DNA of 64,000 nucleotides. Origin: Aliiroseovarius sp. M344 (GTDB lineage Bacteria; Pseudomonadota; Alphaproteobacteria; Rhodobacterales; Rhodobacteraceae). The first letter of the stretch is position 1, and each line of letters starts with the position of its first letter. Where the stretch lies: positions 2,480,001-2,544,000 of the forward strand of contig NZ_CP081153.1 of assembly GCF_025140835.1 (NCBI RefSeq), given 5' to 3'. A program made the position numbers and the translations under genes. Below, in pieces: positions 1 through 8,085 of the stretch. The notes beneath the pieces were generated by a model. It worked only from the letters and a program-made list of their open reading frames with translations, made no database searches and was not told the DNA's origin.

Positions 1-657
1 AATAGCACTTTCACGGAAATTGATGTCGAGGCGATACATCGAAAGCCCGATGAGGCGGGGCATGACCTGCGGCTGCACGCCGTAGTTGATCCACTGCATC
101 CATTTAGCGCCTGACGCCTTGATGGCCTCGGCCTGGACGCGGTCCATACTCTCGATGTCTTCAGCCAGCAGTTTCGACAGGAACCCAATCGTTGCGAAGC
201 TGAGCGTCAGGAAGCCCGCAAGCGGCCCAAATCCAAAAATCGCGACCAGAAGGATGGCCACGATGATTTCCTGCAAGGCACGGGACACAGCGATGATGCC
301 GCGGCAGATAAAATAAATTGGCAATGGGGCGACGTTACGCGCGGCTCCCAGCGCAATGGGGATGGAAATCGCGATACCGACGACGGAAGATGCGACGGTC
401 ATGATAATGCTTTCAATCATCCCGTCCCAGATGTCGCCAGAACGTGATGTAAAATCGGGGCTGGTGAACGCCAGCACGAACTGTTTGCCCCGTTCCAGAC
501 CTTCGTAAACGCGTGACCAATTCACCTCGATTGTCATGACTGCGGCCACCATGTAGGCCAAGAACCCGACAAGCAAAAGCCAACGCAGCCACGGACGCTT
601 TACAAAAGGTTGTTTCTTCCAGGGCTTTCCCAGTATGGCCTCGAGTTCCGTATTCAT
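1..657 (-). CDS. phnE: Phosphonate ABC transporter permease PhnE (3' end cut by window edge)
   Basis: This is the inner-membrane permease of a phosphonate (or phosphite/phosphate-ester) importer. It passes substrate delivered by PhnD using energy from PhnC. The first 219 residues are visible. A membrane segment lies at about 26-42, and more hydrophobic stretches lie at about 82-104, 111-143 and 145-161. An EAA-type loop, EAIKASGA, at 177-184 is where the ATPase docks in binding-protein-dependent permeases. The ATG overlaps the phnC stop by 4 bp (ATGA), so the two are probably translationally coupled. The C-terminus lies outside the window. Many phn operons carry a second permease next, which cannot be checked here. 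Confidence 0.9.
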   Translation of the reverse strand, partial: MNTELEAILGKPWKKQPFVKRPWLRWLLLVGFLAYMVAAVMTIEVNWSRVYEGLERGKQFVLAFTSPDFTSRSGDIWDGMIESIIMTVASSVVGIAISIPIALGAARNVAPLPIYFICRGIIAVSRALQEIIVAILLVAIFGFGPLAGFLTLSFATIGFLSKLLAEDIESMDRVQAEAIKASGAKWMQWINYGVQPQVMPRLIGLSMYRLDINFRESAI

Positions 658-1442
658 TCTACGGTCTCTTCTTCGTCATCGACTTTTTCGATCGTGGCTT
701 CCCAATCTTCTTCGCCATAAATCGTGGTCAGTACATCGGGGGTCAACCCTTCTGGCGGCCCGTCAAATTCAACGGCCCCGAAGCGCAATCCGATAACGCG
801 CTGCACGAACATCTGTGCTAGCGCGACATCATGGATGTTGATAATCGCCGCGAGCCCACGTTCTTTGCAAAGCTCACAGATCAGTCGCATGATTTGGCGC
901 GAGGTTTTGGGGTCCAACGAAGCGGTGGGTTCGTCGACCAACAAAAGAGCCGGGTTCTGGATCAGTGCGCGGCAGATACCGACCCGTTGACGTTGGCCGC
1001 CTGACAACTCATCGGCGCGCTTGTCGGCCATATGCGCAAGCCCGACCCGGTCAAGAAGACGGAACGCCTCATCCACATCAGATTGCGGGAACTTGCGTAA
1101 AAAGCTGCGCCAGAACCCGACATAGCCCAACCGGCCAGACAGCACATTTTCCATCACCGTCAGGCGTTCAACCAGAGCGTATTCCTGGAAAATCATTCCC
1201 ATGCGCCGCCGCTCTTTTCTAAGCGAACCTGACGACAAACCGGTCAGTTCCGTACCGGCAAGATAGACTTTACCGGAGGTTGGTTCGACCAACCTGTTAA
1301 TGCAACGGATAAGCGTCGATTTCCCAGCGCCTGATGGGCCAATCAGGGCCAGAACCTGACCTTCTGGGATTTCCAGATCGACTGCCTTCAGCGCCTGATC
1401 CCCGGTTTTATACGTCTTCACGAGCTTCTCAAGCCGCAGCAT
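654..1442 (-). CDS. phnC: Phosphonate ABC transporter ATP-binding protein PhnC
   Basis: This is the cytoplasmic ATPase of the PhnCDE importer. From the chosen start the protein has 262 residues. Walker A GPSGAGKS is at 35-42, the signature LSGGQ at 146-150 and the Walker B aspartate-glutamate at about 170-171, followed by a D-loop SLDP. The reading frame extends 21 codons further upstream, but the ATG at 1442 has a GGGGAGG Shine-Dalgarno 5 nt before it and gives the usual PhnC N-terminus, so I use that start. It lies between phnD (66 bp upstream) and phnE (4-bp overlap), as in canonical phnDCE operons. Confidence 0.94.
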   Translation of the reverse strand: MLRLEKLVKTYKTGDQALKAVDLEIPEGQVLALIGPSGAGKSTLIRCINRLVEPTSGKVYLAGTELTGLSSGSLRKERRRMGMIFQEYALVERLTVMENVLSGRLGYVGFWRSFLRKFPQSDVDEAFRLLDRVGLAHMADKRADELSGGQRQRVGICRALIQNPALLLVDEPTASLDPKTSRQIMRLICELCKERGLAAIINIHDVALAQMFVQRVIGLRFGAVEFDGPPEGLTPDVLTTIYGEEDWEATIEKVDDEEETVE

Positions 1443-1508
1443 GAAAGCCTCCCCGCCCCAGTTATTGTTATTGGGTGGGGCGAACCGATTGATCCGCCCC
1501 AACAAACT

Positions 1509-2483
1509 TTATTCGCAGGCGTAGCTTACGTCATTCGCGGCGTCGATCTTGCGGATCACATCCCAGAATTCCTTGTAAGTCATCTCTAGGAATTGGCCTT
1601 CGTTCGACTTCTCAAACTCGGCCTGCAGCTTCGTCCCTTCCCAATCAAAATTAAAGAAGGCATTGCGGATCTTTTCCTTCAACTCTGGCTTCAGGTTGTA
1701 AACTGTTCCAAATCCGGTGGTTGGAAACGTCTGGGACTTATAGATCACTTTGACGTCGTCTTCTTTGATGACATCGCGGCTGATCATGCGCGCCTTGACC
1801 GAGTTTGCAATGGAGGCCGCCACATAGTCTTTGTTGGCCACCCCAAGGATGGAGTTGTCGTGCTTGCCAGAATAGACCGGTTCGAAATCACGGTCGGGCA
1901 ACATATCAAAGTCACCCTTCAAGATTGCTGACGGTGCTTTAAAGCCGGAATTCGACGTGGGCGACGTAAAGGCCAGTTGCTTTCCTTTGATATCCTCGAC
2001 CTTTTCAATTCCAGAGCCTGGATAGGTGATGATTTCCATCTCATATCCAAAATTCCCGTCAAGTGACGCCATAATGGTGAATGGATTAAAGCCAGCACAG
2101 TTCACAGCCAATGGGTTTGACCCGGTGTTGAAGCCGGCGATGTGAAGGCGACCCGAGCGCATTGCTTCGATCTGCGCCGCGTTGCTTTGCACAGGGAAGA
2201 ACTGTACGGACTTGCCAGTCTCTGCTTCCATATGCGTCAGGAATTCAGACCAGACTTCTTTGTAAACCGCAGGATCTTCAACGGGTGTATAGGCGAAGAT
2301 CAGTGTGTCGGGGTCCAGTTGTTCGGCCGGATCAGTGGGTGTATCCGCCAGAAGATCTCCGTCGACATCGCAAAATCTTTCATCCAATGTGCCACGCGGA
2401 CAGTCTTGCGCAGCTGCGGGTCCTGCCACCGCAAGGCTAAAGGCCAAGGCCGCGCCAGACAGAAGTGTTGTCGTTACTTTCAT
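1509..2483 (-). CDS. phnD: Phosphonate ABC transporter substrate-binding protein PhnD
   Basis: This is the periplasmic binding protein that captures phosphonates or related phosphorus compounds for PhnCE. It has 324 residues with a clear Sec signal peptide: positive N-terminus, hydrophobic core 6-20, and an AAA cleavage motif near residue 25. The mature part matches the PhnD family, with a TPVEDP stretch near the N-terminus and a conserved NCAGFNPF stretch in the second lobe. A strong GGAGG lies before the ATG. It is first in the operon. A palindrome TAGCGCTA lies about 40 bp upstream (2521-2528), and I did not find a convincing PHO box. Whether the ligand is phosphonate or phosphite cannot be told from sequence. 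Confidence 0.92.
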   Translation of the reverse strand: MKVTTTLLSGAALAFSLAVAGPAAAQDCPRGTLDERFCDVDGDLLADTPTDPAEQLDPDTLIFAYTPVEDPAVYKEVWSEFLTHMEAETGKSVQFFPVQSNAAQIEAMRSGRLHIAGFNTGSNPLAVNCAGFNPFTIMASLDGNFGYEMEIITYPGSGIEKVEDIKGKQLAFTSPTSNSGFKAPSAILKGDFDMLPDRDFEPVYSGKHDNSILGVANKDYVAASIANSVKARMISRDVIKEDDVKVIYKSQTFPTTGFGTVYNLKPELKEKIRNAFFNFDWEGTKLQAEFEKSNEGQFLEMTYKEFWDVIRKIDAANDVSYACE

Positions 2484-2554
2484 GAAATTATCCTCCCTAG
2501 GCGACGAGGCTAGAGCGGAATAGCGCTAACAAGCAAGAAATAATTCAACTGCTG

Positions 2555-3211
2555 TTATTGCATGAGGAAGTCGGTTTTTGCCCAATCACTAAAACGGTCG
2601 GTTGGCGCGACATCCTCGCATTTGCCGTTATGATAGCCATTGGTAAAGAGCCGGAACGGCACGGCAGCATTTCGTGCCGTTTGGAAATCAACGGCACTGT
2701 CCCCGACATAAAGCGACCTGTTCAGGGTGGCACCAAGTTCAGCAATACAACCACGCAATGGGGCAGGGTCAGGTTTCTTTGCCAGGTTTGGCTCGGCCCC
2801 GACGATCACCCCAAAAAAACGAGCCAGACCAAGCTCCTCGCATATTCTTATGGCAGGACCTGTCGGCTTGTTTGTGCACACACCCAGCGCAACGCCGGCT
2901 GCATGCAACCGTTCAAGGTTGCCAACCACCCCCGGGTAGGGTCGCGTCAAAGTCGTCATGTTCTGTTCATAGTAGCGCAGAAAAAGCTCTAAAGCGTCTG
3001 CATGCAAACTTTCGTTAAACTGACCAGTAGCCTTCAAGCTCCGTTCGACCAATTTCTCTACACCATTCCCGATGAATGAAATCGTGGTCTCCAGATCTAG
3101 TGGTGGGCGTCCAAGCGCCGCCAAAGCTACATTCGCTGCGGCCTGCAAGTCGGGCGCTGAATGAATGAGGGTGCCGTCCAGATCAAAAACGATTGCTTCA
3201 GGTGCTGTCAT
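2555..3211 (-). CDS. gph: Phosphoglycolate phosphatase (HAD family)
   Basis: This predicted cytoplasmic HAD phosphatase hydrolyses 2-phosphoglycolate, a by-product of DNA repair and of Rubisco oxygenation where present. It has 218 residues, close to the usual Gph length. HAD motif I, DLDGT, is at residues 10-14. Motif II is the threonine in VCTNKP near residue 118. Motif III is the lysine of KKPDP, and motif IV is GDSAVD. The helical cap lies between motifs I and II. The start is the only sensible ATG, although the ribosome site is weak. The nearest relatives are pyrophosphatase PpaX and other HAD phosphatases, so the exact substrate is inferred. Confidence 0.88.
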   Translation of the reverse strand: MTAPEAIVFDLDGTLIHSAPDLQAAANVALAALGRPPLDLETTISFIGNGVEKLVERSLKATGQFNESLHADALELFLRYYEQNMTTLTRPYPGVVGNLERLHAAGVALGVCTNKPTGPAIRICEELGLARFFGVIVGAEPNLAKKPDPAPLRGCIAELGATLNRSLYVGDSAVDFQTARNAAVPFRLFTNGYHNGKCEDVAPTDRFSDWAKTDFLMQ

Positions 3212-3320
3212 ATTGGTTTCTTAGCGCGTTCCGGCTTGCTGCACCACAGAGACGACACGAGTGAAAGCTGTCGACGACCACAAAGGTCGTAAGGGAGCAC
3301 GTTGAAACAGGTTGAGAAAA

Positions 3321-3396
<76 letters not shown>

Positions 3397-3434
3397 ATTC
3401 GATGGCGTTCTCGCCGTCAATGCGCGGTATTTAT

Positions 3435-3476
3435 GCAAAGGCGACTATGGGTTCAAGCCCAAAAAAACGCCTTTGC
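3435..3476 (-). terminator. Nested inverted repeat downstream of the FYDLN gene, possible terminator
   Basis: A 9-bp perfect inverted repeat (GCAAAGGCG at 3435-3443, CGCCTTTGC at 3468-3476) encloses a smaller stem GGGTTCAAGCCC. It begins about 19 bp after the stop of the FYDLN gene on the minus strand. There is no T-run immediately after the stem on that strand, so a rho-independent terminator is only one reading. It could also separate that transcript from the tRNA. Confidence 0.4.
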
Positions 3477-3494
3477 AATAAATTCAATACCGAC

Positions 3495-3818
3495 TTAGTC
3501 GTCGTCGTCTGCTGCGACATCCGCGATGTCGTCAAGCGAGACGTCATCTTCATCGTCGTCCTCTAGAATGTCATCGCCCAGATCGACATCGACATCATCA
3601 TCGTCGTCTTCAAGAACAGCATCTGCGTCTTCGACCAGATCGTCCTTCATCGCGGCTTTGTCTTCCTTGTCGGCAACCATAGTGCGCGATGCCTTGCCGG
3701 TTTCGAGGTTCACAACCTCACCCGTATATGGGCTTACCACCGGATTGGCGTTCAGGTCATAAAAACGTTTACCTGTGGTTGGGCAGACGCGTTTAACGCC
3801 CCATTCTTCCTTGGGCAT
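3495..3818 (-). CDS. FYDLN acid domain protein (TIGR02300 family)
   Basis: This 107-residue protein belongs to a small family confined mostly to alphaproteobacteria. Its N-terminal 45 residues carry the conserved core, with RVCPTTGKRFYDLN and PVVSPYTGE. The rest, from about residue 55, is a low-complexity tail made almost entirely of Asp with some Glu, Val, Ala and Leu. The single-cysteine CPTTG motif looks like a degenerate zinc-ribbon edge, but only one cysteine is present here. The function is unknown. The acidic tail suggests binding to a basic partner. The ATG follows an AAAGGG ribosome site. It is divergent from the YgjP-like gene. Confidence 0.85.
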   Translation of the reverse strand: MPKEEWGVKRVCPTTGKRFYDLNANPVVSPYTGEVVNLETGKASRTMVADKEDKAAMKDDLVEDADAVLEDDDDDVDVDLGDDILEDDDEDDVSLDDIADVAADDDD

Positions 3819-3945
3819 GTAAAACCCTTTCCGTTCTGTCTAAGTCGTGCGAGATTTGCCGCAACTGCCACATGTGTGCAGAGGTGTCAAAGGCTTTTCC
3901 CTTTATGGGCGGATACCGTGGCATTTGTAAGGAAAAAGGGACCAA

Positions 3946-4677
3946 ATGTTCTGGTCAAAGAAGGCAGACAGATTGATCGAGGCTGAGCAGGTGCATTTGG
4001 CAGGCACGCCCGCCGTATCGGTACAATTGCGGCCATCGTCGCGCGCGCGTCGGCTGTCGCTCAGGGTGTCGAAACTGGACGGCCGCGTCACGTTGACGGT
4101 GCCGCAGGGCGCATCACGACGCGAGGCCGTCCACTTTGCACAGGAACGCGCAAATTGGATACGCGAGCATTTGGCGGACACGGTGCCAGAACTGCGCCCG
4201 GTCACCGGGGACTCCGTGCCGTTTTTGGGACACCCCCATCAGATCATAGAGGCCCCCTTGCGGGCCGCACGTGTGGCGGACGGGCAGATTCTGTTGCCAC
4301 CCGGTGATGATCGTCAGACAGCCGCGCGGCTTGAAGCATTGTTGAAGCGCGAAGCACGGGATCGTCTGGCACATGCAAGCGACCATTATGCGCAATTGGT
4401 CGGTCGCAAGTTTGGCCGTCTGACCCTGCGCGACACGCGTTCCCGGTGGGGGTCATGCAGCTCCGAAGGCAATCTGATGTATTCCTGGCGGCTGGTGATG
4501 GCGCCTGAAACTGTGTTGGCCTACGTTGCCGCACATGAGGTCGCGCATCTGGTTCATATGGATCATTCCTCTGCATTCTGGGCGCAGGTCAGCGCGATTT
4601 TCCCAGATTATCAGGTCCCACGATCATGGCTTCGCGACAACGGGCCACACTTGCACCGATATCGGTTTCGCGATTGA
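3946..4677 (+). CDS. YgjP-like zinc metallopeptidase (DUF45 / M48-type)
   Basis: This 243-residue predicted metalloprotease resembles YgjP/SprT-like proteins. The zinc motif HEVAH is at 197-201 with a following histidine at about 207 (MDHS) as the likely third ligand. The family hallmark RSRWGSC lies about 30 residues earlier. The N-terminal half is a beta-rich DUF45 region. No signal peptide or membrane segment is visible, so it is probably cytoplasmic. The physiological substrate is not known for most members. The start has an AAGGGA ribosome site. It ends about 50 bp before the GntR gene, in the same direction, but a promoter for the latter lies in that gap. Confidence 0.85.
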   Translation: MFWSKKADRLIEAEQVHLAGTPAVSVQLRPSSRARRLSLRVSKLDGRVTLTVPQGASRREAVHFAQERANWIREHLADTVPELRPVTGDSVPFLGHPHQIIEAPLRAARVADGQILLPPGDDRQTAARLEALLKREARDRLAHASDHYAQLVGRKFGRLTLRDTRSRWGSCSSEGNLMYSWRLVMAPETVLAYVAAHEVAHLVHMDHSSAFWAQVSAIFPDYQVPRSWLRDNGPHLHRYRFRD

Positions 4678-4690
4678 CCTCTTGGGCTTA

Positions 4691-4719
4691 TTGACCTCGC
4701 GCAGATTTGTGATCACAAT
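4691..4719 (+). promoter_or_regulatory. Putative promoter with overlapping palindromic operator TTGTGATCACAA
   Basis: TTGACC at 4691-4696 and CACAAT at 4714-4719 are separated by 17 bp, as in a sigma-70 type promoter. The perfect 12-bp palindrome TTGTGATCACAA (4707-4718) covers the -10 element. Transcription would start at about 4726, which is the A of the GntR start codon. No Shine-Dalgarno precedes that ATG, so a leaderless mRNA is likely. The GT-n4-AC palindrome is the type bound by GntR proteins, so autorepression is the simplest model. This is an inference from sequence alone. Confidence 0.6.
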
Positions 4720-4725
4720 TACATT

Positions 4726-5379
4726 ATGCAAGCTCAACCCCGCCAACAATCCGACACCGCCAGCGCACATGAGCGCGTCTACCGCAGCCTGCGGTCACGC
4801 ATCATGCATGGCGAGCTGGATCCCGGCCAAAGCCTGACGATCCGCGGCATCGGCAAGGAATACGATGTTTCGATGACCCCAGCCCGCGAAGCGGTGCGGC
4901 GGCTGGCGGCAGAAGGCGCATTGACCCTTTCCAGTTCAGGGCGCGTTTCGGCGCCGGACCTGACGGCCGAGCGGATTGAGGAACTCGCGGCTTTGCGGTC
5001 GCTTCTGGAGCCTGAGCTGGCCGCACGCGCCCTGCCTCGCGCCCATATGGCACTGATCGACCGGTTGCGCGCCATCAACGCGCGGGTATCTGAATGTGTC
5101 GCCAAACAGGATGCAGTCGGGTATTTGCGCACCAATCTGGAATTCCACCGAACGCTTTATCTCCGCGCGCAAGCGCCGGCGATACTGGCGGTGGCCGAAA
5201 CCGTCTGGCTGCAGCTTGGCCCGACGATGCGCGCCCTTTATGCACGTCGCCAACGCACGGACCTTCAAAGGCACCACCGGATGATTCTGTCAGCGCTTGC
5301 TGCCGGTGACGAACCTGCGCTGCGACTGGCGGTGCGCACGGATGTGACGCAAGGGTTAAGGATGCTGGTCACTGACTGA
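4726..5379 (+). CDS. GntR-family transcriptional regulator with FCD domain
   Basis: This is a 217-residue DNA-binding regulator. The winged helix-turn-helix covers about 15-80 (AHERVYRSLR..., then VSMTPAREAVRRLAAEGAL, the GntR recognition helix). The all-helical FCD ligand domain covers about 85-210, with EFHRTLY and a later HHRMI stretch supplying the usual acidic and histidine metal ligands. FCD regulators respond to organic acids and related metabolites. The start lies 7 bp after a TTGTGATCACAA palindrome that also occurs in pairs before sucC and sdhC, so I infer a regulator of TCA-cycle operons. It resembles in role the AkgR/CceR-type regulators reported in Rhodobacter, but I cannot confirm orthology. 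Confidence 0.88.
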   Translation: MQAQPRQQSDTASAHERVYRSLRSRIMHGELDPGQSLTIRGIGKEYDVSMTPAREAVRRLAAEGALTLSSSGRVSAPDLTAERIEELAALRSLLEPELAARALPRAHMALIDRLRAINARVSECVAKQDAVGYLRTNLEFHRTLYLRAQAPAILAVAETVWLQLGPTMRALYARRQRTDLQRHHRMILSALAAGDEPALRLAVRTDVTQGLRMLVTD

Positions 5380-5395
5380 CCGGCCCAGCCCTGCG

Positions 5396-5851
5396 TCATT
5401 CCAAATGAAATCCCCGGAACTCTTTTACCGTCGACAGGCTGAGCAGCGTTTTCATCTGCGCAAATGACGGAATGGACGACAGTCTTTCACGATAAAGTTT
5501 TTCGTAATCTTCAGTGTTTTTCGCCGCAACCCTAAGAAGATAGTCGAACTCCCCCGAAATCAGATGACATTCTAACACTTCTGGCATCTCAAGGATGGCA
5601 TCTTCGAAGGCTTGTATGTCTTCACGGCGCTGGCTGACCAGTTTGGCTTCGATAAACACCTGAATTTCCAGACCGATCGCCTTGCGGTTCAAACGCGCGG
5701 CATAATTGGTAATCGACCCATCCGCTTCCAACAATTTGACGCGTCGATGGCAGGCCGAAATGGACAATCCCACCTTGTCTGACAACTTGGACATCGAAAT
5801 CGCCCCATCCAACTGCAGAATGGAAAGAATACGAGTGTCTAGCTTATCCAT
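5396..5851 (-). CDS. Lrp/AsnC-family transcriptional regulator
   Basis: This is a 151-residue regulator of amino-acid metabolism or transport. The N-terminal AsnC-type helix-turn-helix is at about 1-60 (LDTRILSILQ, then ISMSKLSDKVGLS with the recognition helix SACHRRVKLL). The C-terminal RAM ligand-sensing domain is at about 70-145, with the EVLECHLISGEFDYLLRV signature. Such proteins form octamers or dimers that bind amino acids. The gene is divergent from a usp-symporter pair, and its upstream region holds two symmetric sequences. I infer that it controls itself and perhaps the alanine/glycine symporter. It ends 16 bp from the convergent GntR gene with no clear terminator between them. Confidence 0.92.
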   Translation of the reverse strand: MDKLDTRILSILQLDGAISMSKLSDKVGLSISACHRRVKLLEADGSITNYAARLNRKAIGLEIQVFIEAKLVSQRREDIQAFEDAILEMPEVLECHLISGEFDYLLRVAAKNTEDYEKLYRERLSSIPSFAQMKTLLSLSTVKEFRGFHLE

Positions 5852-5860
5852 TGTAAATTT

Positions 5861-5900
5861 TCCTGTTTTTTTTCACAGGATAGTAGTTTTTACGTAAAAA
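5861..5900. promoter_or_regulatory. Two symmetric sequences upstream of the Lrp-type gene
   Basis: An inverted repeat TCCTGT...ACAGGA (5861-5866, 5875-5880) is followed by a perfect 14-bp palindrome TTTTTACGTAAAAA (5887-5900). Both lie 10-50 bp upstream of the Lrp-type start codon and about 100-140 bp before usp. A T/A-rich palindrome next to an Lrp gene is typical of an autoregulatory operator. No binding evidence exists here. Confidence 0.5.
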
Positions 5901-5997
5901 TTCCCTTCAAGCAAGAAAATAAGGAACCTTTCCAAGTCAACCATTGCTAGTCTAGACTTACTTAACACGTGACACGTTCACCCAAGGGAGGAAGAAA

Positions 5998-6432
5998 ATG
6001 TCCAATAAGATCGTCGTCGGATACGATGGCAGTGACAGTTCGAAAGCGACGCTGGATTTCGCGATCGGACTGGCTAAAGCAAAGGGCGCGTCCATCGTGA
6101 TCGCGCATGTGCTTGAATGGTCGCCTTACTCATTCCTGACACCAAACGAGCTGGAAGAGCGGCACAAACGTCGCGGCGAAGAACTGGCCCGCGCGGAATC
6201 AGCTGTGCTGGCGCCCGTTGTAAAAGAGCTGGCAAACAGCGGGGTCGAGATCTCGACAGCACTGAAATATGGCGGAATCGCCGACACGCTGTGCGACATC
6301 ATCAAGGCAGAAGGTGCTACGCAAGTCGTGGTTGGCAGAACCGGCAGTTCCGGCCTGTCGTCGCGCATCTTCGGGTCTGTTGCAGGCACGCTGGCACAGA
6401 TTTCGCCAGTGCCCGTGACAATCGTTCCATAA
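5998..6432 (+). CDS. Universal stress protein (UspA family), single domain
   Basis: This is a 144-residue cytoplasmic Usp domain. The strand KIVVGYDGS opens the fold. The C-terminal nucleotide loop follows the G-2x-G-9x-G(S/T) rule (GRTG, nine residues, GS), so ATP binding is expected. A GGGAGGA ribosome site lies 8 nt before the ATG. It lies 22 bp ahead of the AGCS symporter and probably shares its transcript, an arrangement often seen where a Usp accompanies a transporter. Its exact role is unknown. Confidence 0.9.
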   Translation: MSNKIVVGYDGSDSSKATLDFAIGLAKAKGASIVIAHVLEWSPYSFLTPNELEERHKRRGEELARAESAVLAPVVKELANSGVEISTALKYGGIADTLCDIIKAEGATQVVVGRTGSSGLSSRIFGSVAGTLAQISPVPVTIVP

Positions 6433-6454
6433 AAAATAACGAACAGGGATAGTT

Positions 6455-7999
6455 ATGAATAGAACATTCAAGGCAGCGGCCTTAACCGCGCCGGTCATGT
6501 TGGCAGCGACTGCGCCTGCAATGGCCCAATCCATGGACCAGAAAATCAACGATATGTTTGCCAGTTCGACAGGCTGGTTCGTCAACTTCATCTTCAGCCC
6601 CTTCCCCGGCACGTCCTTTCCTTGGATCGTGGCATGGTTGGTGATTGCTGCTACAATCTTCACGATTTACTTCGGCTTGATCCAGTTCCGGGCGTTCCCG
6701 CACTCGATCTCACTGGTCAAGGGTGACTATTCGGACCCCAATGACGCAGGTGAGGTCAGCCACTTCCAAGCGCTTGCGACTGCGCTGTCCGGCACCGTCG
6801 GGCTTGGTAATATCGCTGGCGTAGCCGTAGCCGTCGGCATTGGTGGACCGGGTGCTACGTTCTGGATGATCCTAGCGGGTCTGATGGGCATGGCCTCGAA
6901 ATTCACCGAATGTACGCTGGGTGTGAAATACAGAAATGAATACGAAGACGGCACCGTTTCCGGTGGCCCGATGTATTACATGACCAAAGGCTTTGCCGAA
7001 CGTGGTCTGCCAGCTGGCAAGTTCATGGCGGTTCTGTTCTCGGTCTTCTGTATTCTGGGTGCGCTTGGCGGTGGGAACATGTTCCAAGCCAACCAGGCAC
7101 ACGCGCAAATCGCCAATGTTGTTGGTGACTTCCCAGGCTGGATCACCGGCATCGTGTTCGCTGTCATCGTGTTTGCGGTGATCGTGGGCGGTCTGAAATC
7201 CATCGCCAGCGTGACAGAAAAAGTCGTCCCATTCATGGGTGTGCTTTACGTCCTGACCGCTTTGGTCATCCTGTTGATGAATGCCAACATGATTGGCTGG
7301 GCTTTCGGTCAAATCTTCGCTGGTGCCTTCACCGGTCTTGGTGTTGCTGGCGGTATGGTTGGTGCGCTGATCCAAGGGTTCAAACGGGCGGCGTTCTCGA
7401 ACGAAGCTGGTGTTGGTTCGGCTGCGATTGCCCACTCGGCAGTGCGGACGAAAGAGCCGATCACCGAGGGCTTCGTGTCCTTGCTGGAACCGTTCATCGA
7501 TACGGTTGTGATCTGCACCATGACAGCGCTTGTGATCATCATCACAGGTCAACTGGTCAGCGATCCTGCAACCGGCCTGTATCTGCTGGACGAAGGCGGC
7601 GCGACCATCCAGACCATTGACGGCAACAAGGGTGTAGCCCTGACATCGGCGGCGTTCTCGGCGTCCTTTGGTTGGTTCAAATACGTCCTTGCCATCGCGG
7701 TGATCCTGTTCGCCTTCTCGACGATGATCAGCTGGTCCTATTATGGCCTGAAAGCCTGGACCTTCCTGTTTGGTGAAGGCCACACGAAAGAGCTGGTTTT
7801 CAAAATCATCTTCTGCATCTTCGTTGTGATCGGCGCCTCGGCCAATCTTGGTCCGGTCATCGACTTCTCGGATGCAGCGATCTTCGCCATGGCGGTCGTC
7901 AACATCGTGGCACTTTACTGCCTGATGCCGATCGTGAAGCGCGAGTTGGACAGCTATCTGTCACGCCTGAAATCAGGTGAGATCAAGAAGTTCGTCTGA
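6455..7999 (+). CDS. Alanine/glycine:cation symporter (AGCS family)
   Basis: This 514-residue inner-membrane protein imports alanine or glycine with Na+ or H+. About ten or eleven hydrophobic segments are visible. Family motifs are present: LSGTVGLGNIAGVA near residues 110-125, GGPGATFWM next to it, and NEAGVGSAAIAHS near 315-330. The N-terminus carries a signal-like stretch ending in PAMAQ before the first long segment, which several AGCS members have. It sits downstream of usp and across from an Lrp-type regulator. A strong hairpin terminator follows at 8036-8066. Confidence 0.93.
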   Translation: MNRTFKAAALTAPVMLAATAPAMAQSMDQKINDMFASSTGWFVNFIFSPFPGTSFPWIVAWLVIAATIFTIYFGLIQFRAFPHSISLVKGDYSDPNDAGEVSHFQALATALSGTVGLGNIAGVAVAVGIGGPGATFWMILAGLMGMASKFTECTLGVKYRNEYEDGTVSGGPMYYMTKGFAERGLPAGKFMAVLFSVFCILGALGGGNMFQANQAHAQIANVVGDFPGWITGIVFAVIVFAVIVGGLKSIASVTEKVVPFMGVLYVLTALVILLMNANMIGWAFGQIFAGAFTGLGVAGGMVGALIQGFKRAAFSNEAGVGSAAIAHSAVRTKEPITEGFVSLLEPFIDTVVICTMTALVIIITGQLVSDPATGLYLLDEGGATIQTIDGNKGVALTSAAFSASFGWFKYVLAIAVILFAFSTMISWSYYGLKAWTFLFGEGHTKELVFKIIFCIFVVIGASANLGPVIDFSDAAIFAMAVVNIVALYCLMPIVKRELDSYLSRLKSGEIKKFV

Positions 8000-8035
8000 T
8001 CTGAAACGCGACACAGCGATGTGCCAAAAAAACGA

Positions 8036-8066
8036 AAGCCACCGGAGTGATCCGGTGGCTTTTTTT
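8036..8066 (+). terminator. Rho-independent terminator after the AGCS symporter
   Basis: The stem AAGCCACCGGA / TCCGGTGGCTT, with loop GTGA, is followed by seven T residues on the plus strand. It lies 37 bp after the symporter stop. On the minus strand it also has an A-run turned T-run, so it may also stop transcription from lpd. Confidence 0.93.
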
Positions 8067-8085
8067 AATGTAGGCCTGAACGCCC

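Noticed and set aside
1443..1505. N-terminal extension of PhnC
   Set aside because: The extension has no similarity to the family, and the ATG at 1442 has a strong ribosome site.
6872..7783. 303-residue reading frame antisense to the AGCS symporter
   Set aside because: Low-complexity, His/Arg/Asp-rich shadow of a real membrane protein gene.
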